From positions 1-64,000 of the forward strand of contig CACYGW010000001.1 in assembly GCA_902774045.1 (NCBI GenBank): DNA of 64,000 bases, in the 5' to 3' direction. The stretch's first letter is position 1. Every line of letters begins with the position of its first letter. The notes under the pieces were generated by a model. The model did not search any database, had not been told where the DNA came from, and saw only the letters and a program-made list of their open reading frames with translations. Made by a program: the position numbers and the translations under genes. The stretch is from an uncultured Bacteroidia bacterium (GTDB lineage Bacteria > Bacteroidota > Bacteroidia > Bacteroidales > UBA932). Below, piece by piece: positions 8,637-17,340 of the stretch.

Positions 8637-9513
8637 GCCATACTGTCATAGCTCCGCTTCCGCGGTCTGCCTCTACGTTATTGTCGGCTTTCACAAAGCG
8701 AACATTCATATCAAGGTGCACTTCTACTTTGTCTCCTGCGGTCCATTTGCGGTCAATTACAAAGTAACCATTCTCCAATTCACAGGAGACGATATCTCCG
8801 TTAACCTTCACAGAGTATGAGTTTTCGGCAGAATCGGCATAAAAATAAAGATTGCCGGGCACAGCCTCCCCGCGCGCCCATCCGGGGATTCGGAGTTTCA
8901 GCACCATCGGCCCACCCTCGGAGATATTGTCAATGGAAATGCAAATATTGCCATTCCAGGGATATTGGGTCTTTTGGCTGATGGTTACATTATTCCTTCC
9001 TACTTTGGTAGTCAGGGTATTCTCCATATACAGGTTTACCCACAGAGAGTCGCCTTTTGAAGCATAGACATATCCTGGCAGCGAGGGAATAAACCGGCAT
9101 AGATTCGAAGGGCAGCAGGCGCAGCCGAACCAGGGTTGTCTCCTGTGCTGGCCGGATGACGCAAGGGGATTGGGGTAGAAGAACGCTCCTCCGTCCAGGG
9201 AGACCCCGCTTATTAGCCCGTTGTAAAGGGTGCGCTCCAGTACGTCAAAGTACTTGCTTTCCCCGTGAAGCAGGAACATCCTGTAGTTAAAATAGACATT
9301 GGCTATGGCTGCGCAGGTCTCGCAGTAGGAGGTCTCGTTTGGGAGGAAGTAGTTCTCCCCAAAAGCCTCTCCTTCGCTTGTGGCGCCTATTCCGCCGGTG
9401 ATATAGAGTTTGCGGGTTACTATATTCTCCCAGATGCGGTCTATTGCGTCTATATATTCTTTATCTCCGGTAAGAGCCGCAAGAGTTGCCACAAGAGAGT
9501 TAAGTGTTTTCAT
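8620..9513 (-). pseudogene. GH127 beta-L-arabinofuranosidase remnant
   Basis: A 297-residue reading frame covering only the middle of a GH127 enzyme (normally about 650-800 residues). The zinc/catalytic set is present: E65 and C67 in ETCAAI, and C133-C134 in CACCPSN, matching Glu338, Cys340, Cys417 and Cys418 of the characterised HypBA1 enzyme. The first dozen residues (MKTLNSLVATLA) look like the start of a signal peptide fused directly to the mid-barrel sequence ALTGDKEY, which implies an in-frame deletion of the N-terminal half. The C-terminus is cut in the beta-domain, where the frame runs into the antisense end of the SpoIIE gene. Probably non-functional. Its start overlaps the galM stop by 1 nt. 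Confidence 0.8.
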
Positions 9514-10655
9514 TATTTTACAGAGAATGCAAAGTTACAGGTGCTGCGGTAAATCTGGCCGGGCCTAAGTACAACGCTGGGCCACTGAGGCTTGTTGGGT
9601 GAGTCCGGATAGTGCTGGGTTTCAAGGCAGATAGCGCTACGCTGCTTATATGTGATACCCTTCTTTCCGGTAACAGTTCCGTCAAGGAAATTGCCTGAAT
9701 AAATCTGAATGCCGGGCTCGTTGGTATAAACCTTAAGGTCTATGCCGCTTGCAGGACAGTAAAGTTCTGCGGCAAGGTTTTCTATGTTGCAGTTGTTGTC
9801 CAGAACCCAGTTGTGGTCGTAGCCGTTACCGTTTCTAATCTGCTCGTTGTCTGTATCGATGCCGTCAGAAATGGCGTGTGGCGTAGTGAAGTCGAAGGGA
9901 GTTCCGCTTACGGACTCGAAGTTGCCATAGGTCATATAGGTGTCGTCCACGGGAGTATAACGGGTTGCGTTAACATAGAGGATATCATCTGTTATGCTAT
10001 GGTTTGCAGGGTCTCCGGAAAGGTTAAAGTATGAGTGGTTGGTCATATTTATAACCGTAGGAGCATCCGTAGTTGCCTCATACTCAATATTGATTGTATT
10101 GTCTGCCGTAAGGGTATAGGTTACATAAGCCTTAACGTTTCCGGGAAAGTTGTTGTCGCCGTCGGGAGACTCTCGAAGTAGTTTGATATGGCTGCAATCG
10201 GCCTCTAAAACCTCGTAAACCTGATACTGCCAGCCTGTTGGACCGCCGTGCAGGCAATGCCCGAAGTTGTTCTGTGGAAGTTGGGTTTGAACGCCGTCAA
10301 TCTCAATTTTTCCGTCTTTTATGCGGTTTGCATAGCGGCCTATAGCGGCGCCGAAGTCTGTAGAGTTGTTCTGGGGATAATATGCCTCTACATTGTCAAA
10401 ACCAAGCACTACGTCCTGGAACTTTCCGTCTTTATCGGGAACCATTATCGAGACAATGCGTCCGCCGAAGTTGGTGATGCAAACCTCCATTCCAGACTCG
10501 TTCTTAAGTGTGTAGAGGGCTGTTGCAGAATCGTTGTAAGTACCCATAAATTTCTCCGGATCAAGGCCGGAGGTGGTGAGGTTCTTGGGGCTGCTGCTGC
10601 AGGACCAAACAAGGGCGCACAAGCAGGCGCCAAAATATAAACCAAGGTGTTTCAT
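9513..10655 (-). CDS. galM: Aldose 1-epimerase (GalM-type) lipoprotein
   Basis: A 380-residue mutarotase with a lipoprotein signal (MKHLGLYFGACLCALVWSC). It interconverts alpha and beta anomers of free aldoses, here probably arabinose or galactose released outside the inner membrane. Family motifs: NNFGHCLHGG, the catalytic histidine in TNHSYFNL and the catalytic glutamate in CLETQHYPDSPN. Full length with no lesion, unlike the flanking arabinan genes. It lies between the GH51 and GH127 remnants on the minus strand, 12 nt after the former, indicating one operon driven from the divergent promoter near 11622. Confidence 0.92.
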   Translation of the reverse strand: MKHLGLYFGACLCALVWSCSSSPKNLTTSGLDPEKFMGTYNDSATALYTLKNESGMEVCITNFGGRIVSIMVPDKDGKFQDVVLGFDNVEAYYPQNNSTDFGAAIGRYANRIKDGKIEIDGVQTQLPQNNFGHCLHGGPTGWQYQVYEVLEADCSHIKLLRESPDGDNNFPGNVKAYVTYTLTADNTINIEYEATTDAPTVINMTNHSYFNLSGDPANHSITDDILYVNATRYTPVDDTYMTYGNFESVSGTPFDFTTPHAISDGIDTDNEQIRNGNGYDHNWVLDNNCNIENLAAELYCPASGIDLKVYTNEPGIQIYSGNFLDGTVTGKKGITYKQRSAICLETQHYPDSPNKPQWPSVVLRPGQIYRSTCNFAFSVK

Positions 10656-10667
10656 ATAATTAAGTTA

Positions 10668-11584
10668 TTATTTTTCCAAAACAAATATAGAGAAGCAGTA
10701 GGCGGGCAGTTCTGCGTTAAAGTTCTGCCCCTCGCCTTTGAATAATATTTCTTCCGGTTCAAAAAGTGCGGGCTCTTCTATGGAGTTGTCCTTGTAAAGC
10801 TCGTCGGAAGAAAGCCTTATTTCCTTTACTGCTTTGTAGATTTCTTTTTTCTTGAGGCCTCTTAGACTAATCGTAATATTTCTGGGTGCATCGGAGGTGT
10901 TTACCACTTTTACATAAACCTTACCGCCGTCACGCACTGCGCTGGAGAAAAGGCCGTCCTGGCCCTCAGCGCCGGTAACGTTATTCCCGTCCATGGTAAC
11001 GCGCAGGGTATTTTCTCCTCTGTACTGTCCAAAAAGTTGCTGAACGTGCCAGCTAACGGTGCGGAAACTCTCCAGATTGTTGAACCAAATAAGGTCCGGT
11101 CTCCACTGCCAGCCCTCCACGTGGGCAAAGAGAGGGGCGTAGGTTGCCATATGCACTACATCTGCATTGCGCTCCAGACCTGTCATAAACGCGGCCTCCA
11201 GGAGGGATGCGTAGAAGTGATTGTATTTGCGGCCCTTGGCGTGGCAGGCATACTCGCCGGCAAATACCTTAGGGCCCTTGCGGTCATAGTTGTCGTATCT
11301 TCCGCCCTGGGAAAGGGACCATCGTTCCTTACCTCTACCTTTCCAAAAGCCTTCCATCCCTGAAGGGCGTCGCAGGGGAATTCGAAAGAACGGTTTTTTA
11401 CAAGTTCGGCATAAAGACCACCGTCGGCGGCAAAATTTATATCCTCGAAGAAGATGCCGTACATAGTGTTCTGTATTGGAGCCCCGGCTTTTTTAAGATC
11501 AATGTCCAGTTTGTAACTCTGTGAAAAAGCCGCACTGGTCGCCAAAGCTGTTACAATGGCTATAGCGGTGATTTTCTTTAACAT
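10668..11584 (-). pseudogene. GH51 alpha-L-arabinofuranosidase, internally deleted and frameshifted
   Basis: The 5' part (11584 to about 11310) encodes a signal peptide and the GH51 N-terminus ending KVEVRNDGPF. The following sequence continues in a different frame with RYDNYDRKGPKVFAGEYACH and the normal GH51 C-terminus to 10668. An intact enzyme has several hundred residues between these points, including the catalytic acid/base glutamate; the glutamate in GEYACH, probably the nucleophile, remains. Deletion plus frameshift means no active enzyme. It is the first gene of the minus-strand arabinan operon and has its own -7 box at 11622-11629. Confidence 0.82.
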
Positions 11585-11621
11585 AGTGTAAATTTTATTT
11601 AATCGTTTCAGTAATTATTTA

Positions 11622-11640
11622 CAAAAATAGAGTATTTTTG
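11622..11640. promoter_or_regulatory. Back-to-back divergent -7 boxes
   Basis: CAAAAATA-gag-TATTTTTG is a perfect palindrome. Read on the minus strand it is the -7 box (TATTTTTG) of the GH51 gene; on the plus strand it is the -7 box of the hybrid sensor gene at 11659. The two promoters are separated by 3 bp. Confidence 0.65.
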
Positions 11641-11658
11641 CAGTAAAGGGGTGGACAA

Positions 11659-11919
11659 ATGAACAAGAAGTGTGTAAAAATATTAGCTGTTTTTGTACTG
11701 GCTTTTTTGTTTAGCGTCTCTCTTGACGCTCAGAACGGGATGTCAGATAAGTATCAGGTAGAATACATTGATATGGATCGCGGCCTGCCGTGTAACTTTG
11801 TGGTGGATGTCCATACAGATTATTCCGGCTTTCTTTGGATAGGTACTTCCGGCGGCGGAATATGCCGCTGGGACGGGTACGAATTCCTAACCTTCGACTA
11901 TTCTTCCCAGGAACTATGA
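11659..11919 (+). pseudogene. Hybrid two-component sensor, N-terminal fragment
   Basis: Only 86 residues: signal peptide (to about LDA-Q) and the first regulator-propeller repeat, with YQVEYIDMDRGLPCNFV and DYSGFLWIGTSGGGICRWDGYEF. This is the start of the large hybrid histidine kinase/AraC regulators (typically over 1,300 residues) that control glycan loci in Bacteroidota. The frame stops at 11917 where the sequence switches to another gene's remains. The rest of the sensor is absent from the window. It was probably the arabinan sensor, given the neighbours. Confidence 0.78.
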
Positions 11920-12254
11920 GCAACAATCCCAACATCCACGGCAATTCGGCCAATACCAACAAGCCCAATACGCCTACCTGGAGAATCCATCCCGTTGTCG
12001 ACTTAAACTAAGCTAAACTCCCTCTCACAGTAGAAGTAGAATTCTCAAAGCTTAAGGTAAAGTCCGTATCGGGCGAAATCCTCAATGCTCCATCGATAGA
12101 TTCCTACAATGACTTTGGTAAAAATCCTGTCGTAGCACCGTCGTCTTTCAAGGGCGCCAAAATAACCCAGAAGACTAACAGCAACAAGGAAACCAAGAGC
12201 ATTGTTTCCCTTACACTTCCGACCGCCTCTGTGGTTGTTCTGGAGGTTAAATAA
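11916..12254 (+). pseudogene. GH51-type arabinofuranosidase C-terminal remnant
   Basis: From ATG 11916 one frame reads SNNPNIHGNSANTNKPNT and on to VVDLN, a TAA at 12009-12011, then continues in the same frame with a sequence typical of the beta-sandwich C-terminus of GH51 arabinofuranosidases: VSGEILNAPSIDSYNDF, PVVAPSSFKGAKI and the closing LPTASVVVLEVK, stop at 12252. The part before the in-frame stop was not recognised and may come from another gene. No catalytic region remains. It overlaps the sensor fragment by 4 nt, marking a deletion junction near 11916. Confidence 0.65.
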
Positions 12255-12364
12255 TTATAAATTAACAGATTAAGCGAGTTGGAAACTTTCTTACGTTGTG
12301 CCTGCTCCGGCAGGCACAACGGACAGAAAGCAATTAGGGATTTTTATTCGGGGATATCCCGGAA

Positions 12365-12372
12365 TAATTTTG
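12365..12372 (+). promoter_or_regulatory. -7 box before the GH43 fragment
   Basis: TAATTTTG matches TAnnTTTG, 38 nt before ATG 12411. The -33 element is weak. From 12255 to 12364 nothing else is recognised. Confidence 0.5.
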
Positions 12373-12410
12373 TAACTTTATGCCCTAAACGTTGGGCTTT
12401 GTATTTGGAA

Positions 12411-12998
12411 ATGACATTCAGAAAACTCGTCGCTCTTGTCTTTGCAGCCGTTCTGGTTGTGAACTGTTCCCGGCCCAATGATGCGGCACCTGCCGGACTT
12501 GTAGCTCACAATCCTCTTACATACACAGATATCCCTGACAATGACGCCATTCGCGTAGGGGAGGATTACTACATGGTATCTACCACTATGTATTTCTGCC
12601 CCGGAGCCCCCATAATGCACTCCCGAGACCTTGTTCACTGGAGGATTGTTGGCTATATATTCGATGTACTGGAGGACGACGATGTCTATCAGCTCCAGGG
12701 ACACAAGAATGCCTATGGTGCCGGACAGTGGGCAACGTCGCTCCGCTATAACGACGGAGTTTTCTATGCGCTCTTTGTGGCAAACGACCACAGGTGCAGT
12801 TATTTGTATCGCACCACGGATATTGTCAACGGCCCGTGGGAGCGTACGGTTTTTGACGATTGGTTCTTTCATGACCCCTCCCTCCTTTTTGACGACGGCC
12901 GTCTTTGGGTCGTTTGGGGCAACGGAGACATCCGCCTGACGGAGCTGGCCACCGACGGCTCCGCAGACTTTGATTATTATAAAACTAATATAATTTAA
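12411..12998 (+). pseudogene. GH43 family lipoprotein, C-terminally truncated
   Basis: A 195-residue product with lipoprotein signal (Cys18) and the first blades of a five-bladed GH43 propeller: NPLTYTDIPDNDAIRVG with the catalytic-base aspartate region, the SRDLVHWRIVG motif and HDPSLLFDDG with the pKa-modulating aspartate. The frame ends abruptly after TDGSADFDYYKTNII; the second half, including the general acid glutamate, is missing. Intact enzymes have at least about 300 residues and often over 500. Arabinanase or arabinofuranosidase is likely from context. ATG 12411 is used because it follows a promoter box and starts the signal peptide. Confidence 0.75.
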
Positions 12999-13003
12999 CT
13001 GAC

Positions 13004-14749
13004 ATGAAGAGCATTATGACTATTCTACAGGCAGGCGGGGATTTGAATCAAATCCAACTCGCATCCTGGGACTGGCTTGTAGTTGCAATCTTCTTTGCGG
13101 CTATGATTTGGATTTGCTGGTCTGTGGCAAGAAAGAAAAAAGAGACTTCGGGAGATTACTTCCTAAGCGGCCGCAGCGCAACCTGGATTGCTATCGGAGC
13201 TTCCATTTTTGCCTCCAACATTGGTTCCGAGCACCTCATCGGTCTTGCCGGTTCCGGTGCCACCAGCGGTATGGCCCAGGCTCACTGGGAGATGCACGGA
13301 TGGATGATACTTATCCTTGGATGGGTATTCGTTCCGTTCTATTCCCGCAGTATGGTATTCACTATGCCTGAGTTCCTTGAGAGAAGATACAACAGAACCA
13401 GCCGCGGCATCCTTACCTGGCTGTCTCTGGCAAGCTATGTTCTAACCAAGGTTTCCGTAACGGTTATGGCCGGCGGTCTTGCCCTGAACACCCTTCTGGG
13501 CATAAACTTCTGGGTAGCCTCCCTGGCACTTGTGATTATCACGGCCATCTACACCGTCATAGGCGGTATGGAGTCTGTGCTAAAGACTTCTGTCCTGCAG
13601 ACACCTATCCTGCTTATAGGTTCAATAGTAATCCTTTTCATCGGTCTTAAGGAACTGGGCGGATGGAACGTGATGATGGATGTCTGTACTTCCCAGCCCG
13701 TAAACGAATACGGCGACAACCTTACCACCCTTATGCGCAGCGGAAACGATGCCGCCTTCCCTTGGTACGGCGCACTGTTCTGCTCTATGATCATAGGCTT
13801 CTGGTACTGGTGTACAGACCAGTTCATCGTTCAGAGGGTTCTCTCCGGAAAGAACCAGAAAGAAGCCCGCAGGGGTACCATCTTCGGTGCTTACCTCAAA
13901 CTTCTCCCTGTGTTCCTCTTCCTCATCCCCGGAATGATTGCCTTTGCCCTTGCCAAGACTCCTGATTCTGCAATAGGACAGCAGCTGGCCCAGATGCTGG
14001 GACTTCAGGCCGACGGAACTCTTGCAAATCCGGACATCGCCTTCCCTTCACTGGTGAACACCCTTCTTCCTATAGGTTTCAAGGGAGTTGTGATTTGCGG
14101 AATCCTTGCAGCGCTTATGAGCTCCCTGGCATCCCTGTACAACTCATCGGCAATGCTCTACACAATGGATATCTACAAGCCCAATCACCCCGATACAAAG
14201 GAGGACAAGCTTGTACTCATCGGCCGTATCGCCACCGTGGTGGTAGTTGTCTTCGGTGTTCTCTGGATATTTGTGATTCAGGCACTTGGAAAGAGTCTGT
14301 ACGACTACATCCAGAACATTCAGAGCCTGCTGGCACCTGCTATCGCAACGGTATTCCTCCTTGGTATTACCTGGAAGAAGACCACTCCCAAAGCCGCAAT
14401 GTGGACACTTATCGCAGGTATCGCCATTGGCTTTACCCGTCTGCTCACAATGATTCTCAATCCCGAAGCTCATCTCAACCCCGAAGCTCAAAACGCATTC
14501 ACATATATCTTCAGCGGGCTTAACGGATACGTATTCGGAGTTTGGATGTTCCTCTTCTGCGCAGTTCTCTGCTTCGTACTGAGTCTGTTCACCAGAAAGC
14601 CCACACAGGAGCAGATTGAGGGCCTTTGCTTTGGCACTGCCACTCCTGAGCAGAAAGCAGAAACCCGTGCTTCCTGGAACAAGTGGGATGTATTCCACTC
14701 TCTGGTAGTCCTGGGCGTAATCGTTGCATTCTATATCTACTTCTGGTAA
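13004..14749 (+). CDS. Sodium:solute symporter (SSS/SGLT type)
   Basis: A 581-residue inner-membrane transporter with about 14 hydrophobic segments. SSS-family signatures include GDYFLSGRSATW (residues 48-59), ASNIGSEHLIGLAGSGA and YTVIGGMESVLKTSVLQ. The SGLT subgroup imports sugars with Na+. Its place next to araD and the arabinose genes suggests arabinose uptake, like the SSS transporter of the Bacteroides arabinose locus; the substrate is inferred. It begins 5 nt after the GH43 fragment stop and appears intact. Confidence 0.9.
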   Translation: MKSIMTILQAGGDLNQIQLASWDWLVVAIFFAAMIWICWSVARKKKETSGDYFLSGRSATWIAIGASIFASNIGSEHLIGLAGSGATSGMAQAHWEMHGWMILILGWVFVPFYSRSMVFTMPEFLERRYNRTSRGILTWLSLASYVLTKVSVTVMAGGLALNTLLGINFWVASLALVIITAIYTVIGGMESVLKTSVLQTPILLIGSIVILFIGLKELGGWNVMMDVCTSQPVNEYGDNLTTLMRSGNDAAFPWYGALFCSMIIGFWYWCTDQFIVQRVLSGKNQKEARRGTIFGAYLKLLPVFLFLIPGMIAFALAKTPDSAIGQQLAQMLGLQADGTLANPDIAFPSLVNTLLPIGFKGVVICGILAALMSSLASLYNSSAMLYTMDIYKPNHPDTKEDKLVLIGRIATVVVVVFGVLWIFVIQALGKSLYDYIQNIQSLLAPAIATVFLLGITWKKTTPKAAMWTLIAGIAIGFTRLLTMILNPEAHLNPEAQNAFTYIFSGLNGYVFGVWMFLFCAVLCFVLSLFTRKPTQEQIEGLCFGTATPEQKAETRASWNKWDVFHSLVVLGVIVAFYIYFW

Positions 14750-14771
14750 CAGAAATGTATAATTAAAATGT

Positions 14772-14813
14772 TGTCATTTCGACCGAGGGCCAAAGGCCCG
14801 AGTGGAGAAATCT
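14772..14813 (+). repeat. Dispersed GTCATTTCGA...GAGAAATCT element
   Basis: TGTCATTTCGA, then a hairpin GGGCC-AAA-GGCCC (14787-14799), then GTGGAGAAATCT. The same ends, in the opposite orientation, flank a different hairpin at 51683-51733, and a half copy is at 22492-22507. It behaves like a REP/MITE-type intergenic repeat. Confidence 0.75.
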
Positions 14814-14817
14814 TTAG

Positions 14818-15507
14818 ATGATTATGTTAGAAGAACTGAAAGAGAAAGTTTGTAAGGCAAACCTGGACCTTGTTAAACACGGCCTGGTGATATTCACCTG
14901 GGGAAATGTATCCGCCATAGACCGCGCCAGCGGCCTGGTGGTGATAAAGCCCAGCGGTGTCTCATACGACGGGATGAGCCCCGACGATATGGTGGTGGTG
15001 GATCTTGACGGCAAAGTGGTTGAAGGTCACTACAAGCCCTCGTCCGACACTCCTACGCACGTGGTTTTGTACAAGGCCTTCCCTCAGATAGGCGGAGTGG
15101 TTCACACCCACTCTACCTATGCCACGGCCTGGGCGCAGGCCGGCAGGGACATTCCCAACATTGGCACCACTCACGCCAATTATTTCCACGATGCAATCCC
15201 TTGCACCATGGATATGACAGCAGAAGAGGTGGCCGGAGCCTACGAGCTTGAAACAGGAAATGTCATTGTAAAGCGGTTCCAGGACCTGAACCCCGTGCAT
15301 ACTCCCGGCGTTCTGGTAAAGAATCACGGGCCGTTCTCCTGGGGCAAGGACGCAGATGAGGCTGTTCACAACGCAGTTGTTATGGAGCAGGTTGCCAAGA
15401 TGGCCTTCATAGCCTACAGCGTTAACCCCGGTCTTACAATGAATCCCCTTCTTATAGAGAAACACTTCTCCCGTAAGCACGGCCCCAAGGCCTACTACGG
15501 GCAATAA
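14818..15507 (+). CDS. araD: L-ribulose-5-phosphate 4-epimerase
   Basis: A 229-residue class II aldolase-fold enzyme that converts L-ribulose 5-phosphate to D-xylulose 5-phosphate. Visible active-site residues: zinc histidines H96 and H98 (HTHST) and H170 (NHGPF), D77 in SDTPTH, the phosphate-binding GN29-30 and KPSGVS (44-49), and the C-terminal YYGQ tyrosine. These align with His95, His97, His171, Asp76 and Tyr229 of E. coli AraD (231 residues). Full length and apparently intact, 16 nt before the transketolase genes, so the epimerase output feeds straight into the pentose phosphate pathway. Confidence 0.95.
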   Translation: MIMLEELKEKVCKANLDLVKHGLVIFTWGNVSAIDRASGLVVIKPSGVSYDGMSPDDMVVVDLDGKVVEGHYKPSSDTPTHVVLYKAFPQIGGVVHTHSTYATAWAQAGRDIPNIGTTHANYFHDAIPCTMDMTAEEVAGAYELETGNVIVKRFQDLNPVHTPGVLVKNHGPFSWGKDADEAVHNAVVMEQVAKMAFIAYSVNPGLTMNPLLIEKHFSRKHGPKAYYGQ

Positions 15508-15523
15508 ATAAAAACAAGAAAAA

Positions 15524-16369
15524 ATGAGCATACAAACCCTACAAAAAACAGCCTCTCAGGTACGCCGAGACATAATCCGTATGGTAACGGCGGCGGGCTC
15601 CGGCCACCCCGGCGGATCAATGTCCACTACAGACATCCTCACCGCCCTGTATTTTAGCGTAATGGACCACGACCCCAAGACGTGGACCCGTGATGGCAAA
15701 GGCCAGGACCAGTTCATACTCTCTGCAGGCCATCTGGCTCCGGTATATTACTCTGTTCTTGCCCGTTCAGGCTACTTCCCCCTTGCAGAACTTGGCACCC
15801 TTCGCAGGATGGGCTCCCTTCTCCAGGGCCACCCCTCCGTACGCCGCGGTCTCAAGGGCATAACCCAGGCCTCCGGCTCTCTTGGCCAGGGCGTATCGGT
15901 AGCCGCCGGTCTTGCCCTTGCAAAGAAACTTGACGGGGACCCTCACAGAGTTTATGTTCTTTGTGGCGATGGTGAATTGGAGGAGGGTCAGATTTGGGAA
16001 GGCGCAGAGTTCGCTACCCACCACAAACTTGGCAACCTCATTGGTATGACCGACTGGAACGGACAGCAAATTGACGGAAGCGTAGAGTCTGTCTGCGGCG
16101 GAGGCGACCTTGAAAAGAAATGGCAGGCCTTCGGCTGGAACACCATTGTGGCCGATGGTCACGATTTCTCTGCCATCCTTGACGCCTTCGACAAGGCAAA
16201 GGCCCTTGGCGCTGAAACCTCCCGTCCCTCTATGATTCTCTTCAAGACCGATATGGGCCACGGAGTAGACTTTATGGCCGGCACACACAAGTGGCACGGC
16301 AAAGCACCCTCTGCAGAGCAGTGCCAGGCCGCTCTTGCTCAGCTGGAAGAAACACTTGGAGATTTTTAA
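15524..16369 (+). CDS. Transketolase, N-terminal (TPP-binding) subunit
   Basis: A 281-residue protein equal to the first domain of transketolase: GSGHPGGSMS near residue 24, the TPP/Mg site GDGELEEGQIWEG at about 149-161 and GHGVDFM near 246. With the adjacent subunit it transfers two-carbon units from xylulose 5-phosphate. Arabinose loci of Bacteroides include a transketolase gene; there it is a single chain, whereas here the enzyme is split in two genes. Confidence 0.93.
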   Translation: MSIQTLQKTASQVRRDIIRMVTAAGSGHPGGSMSTTDILTALYFSVMDHDPKTWTRDGKGQDQFILSAGHLAPVYYSVLARSGYFPLAELGTLRRMGSLLQGHPSVRRGLKGITQASGSLGQGVSVAAGLALAKKLDGDPHRVYVLCGDGELEEGQIWEGAEFATHHKLGNLIGMTDWNGQQIDGSVESVCGGGDLEKKWQAFGWNTIVADGHDFSAILDAFDKAKALGAETSRPSMILFKTDMGHGVDFMAGTHKWHGKAPSAEQCQAALAQLEETLGDF

Positions 16370-16381
16370 TAATTGAAAGCG

Positions 16382-17329
16382 ATGAAAAAATATACAGACA
16401 CAGGAAAGAAAGACACCCGCAGCGGGTTTGGCGCAGGCCTTCTCCAGGCCGGTAAAGCAGACTCCAGAGTAGTAGCTCTCACAGCCGACCTTAAAGGCTC
16501 CCTTAAGATGGACGCCTTTGCCGATGAATTCCCCAATCGCTTCATTCAGTGCGGTATTGCAGAATCCAATATGGTAGGCGCTGCCGCCGGCCTTGCAATA
16601 GCAGGCAAGATTCCTTTTATTGGTTCATTCGCCGAGTTTGTTACCGGCCGCGTTTACGACCAGCTCCGTCAGGAGGTGGCCTACGGCAAGACCAACGTAA
16701 AAATAGCCTCGTCCCACGCCGGAATTACTCTTGGCGAAGATGGCGCAACTCATCAGACAATGGAGGATATAGCCCTTATGCGCGCTCTTCCGGAGATGGT
16801 AGTGCTTGTTCCCTGCGACTACAACCAGACTGCCCAGGCGACAATTGCCGCAGCCAAATACAACGGCCCGGTTTACCTTAGGTTCGGCCGCCCTTCAGTT
16901 CCCAACTTTACAGACCCTGACCAGCCCTTCGAGATTGGCAAGGCCTACGTTCTTAACGAGGGTAAGGATGTTACAATCTTTGCCTGCGGCCATACGGTCT
17001 GGGAGTCTCTTCTTGCCGCAGAAGCCCTTGAGGCAGAAGGAATCAGCGCAGAAGTAATCAACGTTGCTTCCGTTAAACCACTGGACGAAGAGACCATAGT
17101 AGCATCTGCAAAGAAAACAGGAAAAGCCATTGTAGCAGAGGAGCACAATATGGCCGGTGGTCTTGGAGAGGCTATCTCCGGCGTTCTTGCCGCAGAGTGC
17201 CCCACCCGTCTTGGCTTTGTAAACGGCGCAGACCGTTTTGGCCAGTCCGGTACCCCTTCGGAGCTTATGAAGGCCTATGGGCTTGATGCAGTAGGCATTG
17301 CAGCCGCTGTTAAGAAACTTGTAAGATAA
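16382..17329 (+). CDS. Transketolase, C-terminal subunit
   Basis: A 315-residue protein with the transketolase pyrimidine-binding and C-terminal domains: DLKGSLKMDAF, the conserved QCGIAESNMVGAAAGLA with the TPP-activating glutamate, GEDGATHQTMEDIA, and a C-terminal domain with VAEEHNMAGGLGEA. ATG 16382 is preferred over the upstream TTG at 16373. It lies 12 nt after the N-terminal subunit gene, consistent with a 1:1 two-subunit enzyme. Confidence 0.93.
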   Translation: MKKYTDTGKKDTRSGFGAGLLQAGKADSRVVALTADLKGSLKMDAFADEFPNRFIQCGIAESNMVGAAAGLAIAGKIPFIGSFAEFVTGRVYDQLRQEVAYGKTNVKIASSHAGITLGEDGATHQTMEDIALMRALPEMVVLVPCDYNQTAQATIAAAKYNGPVYLRFGRPSVPNFTDPDQPFEIGKAYVLNEGKDVTIFACGHTVWESLLAAEALEAEGISAEVINVASVKPLDEETIVASAKKTGKAIVAEEHNMAGGLGEAISGVLAAECPTRLGFVNGADRFGQSGTPSELMKAYGLDAVGIAAAVKKLVR

Positions 17330-17340
17330 TAGAAACACCT

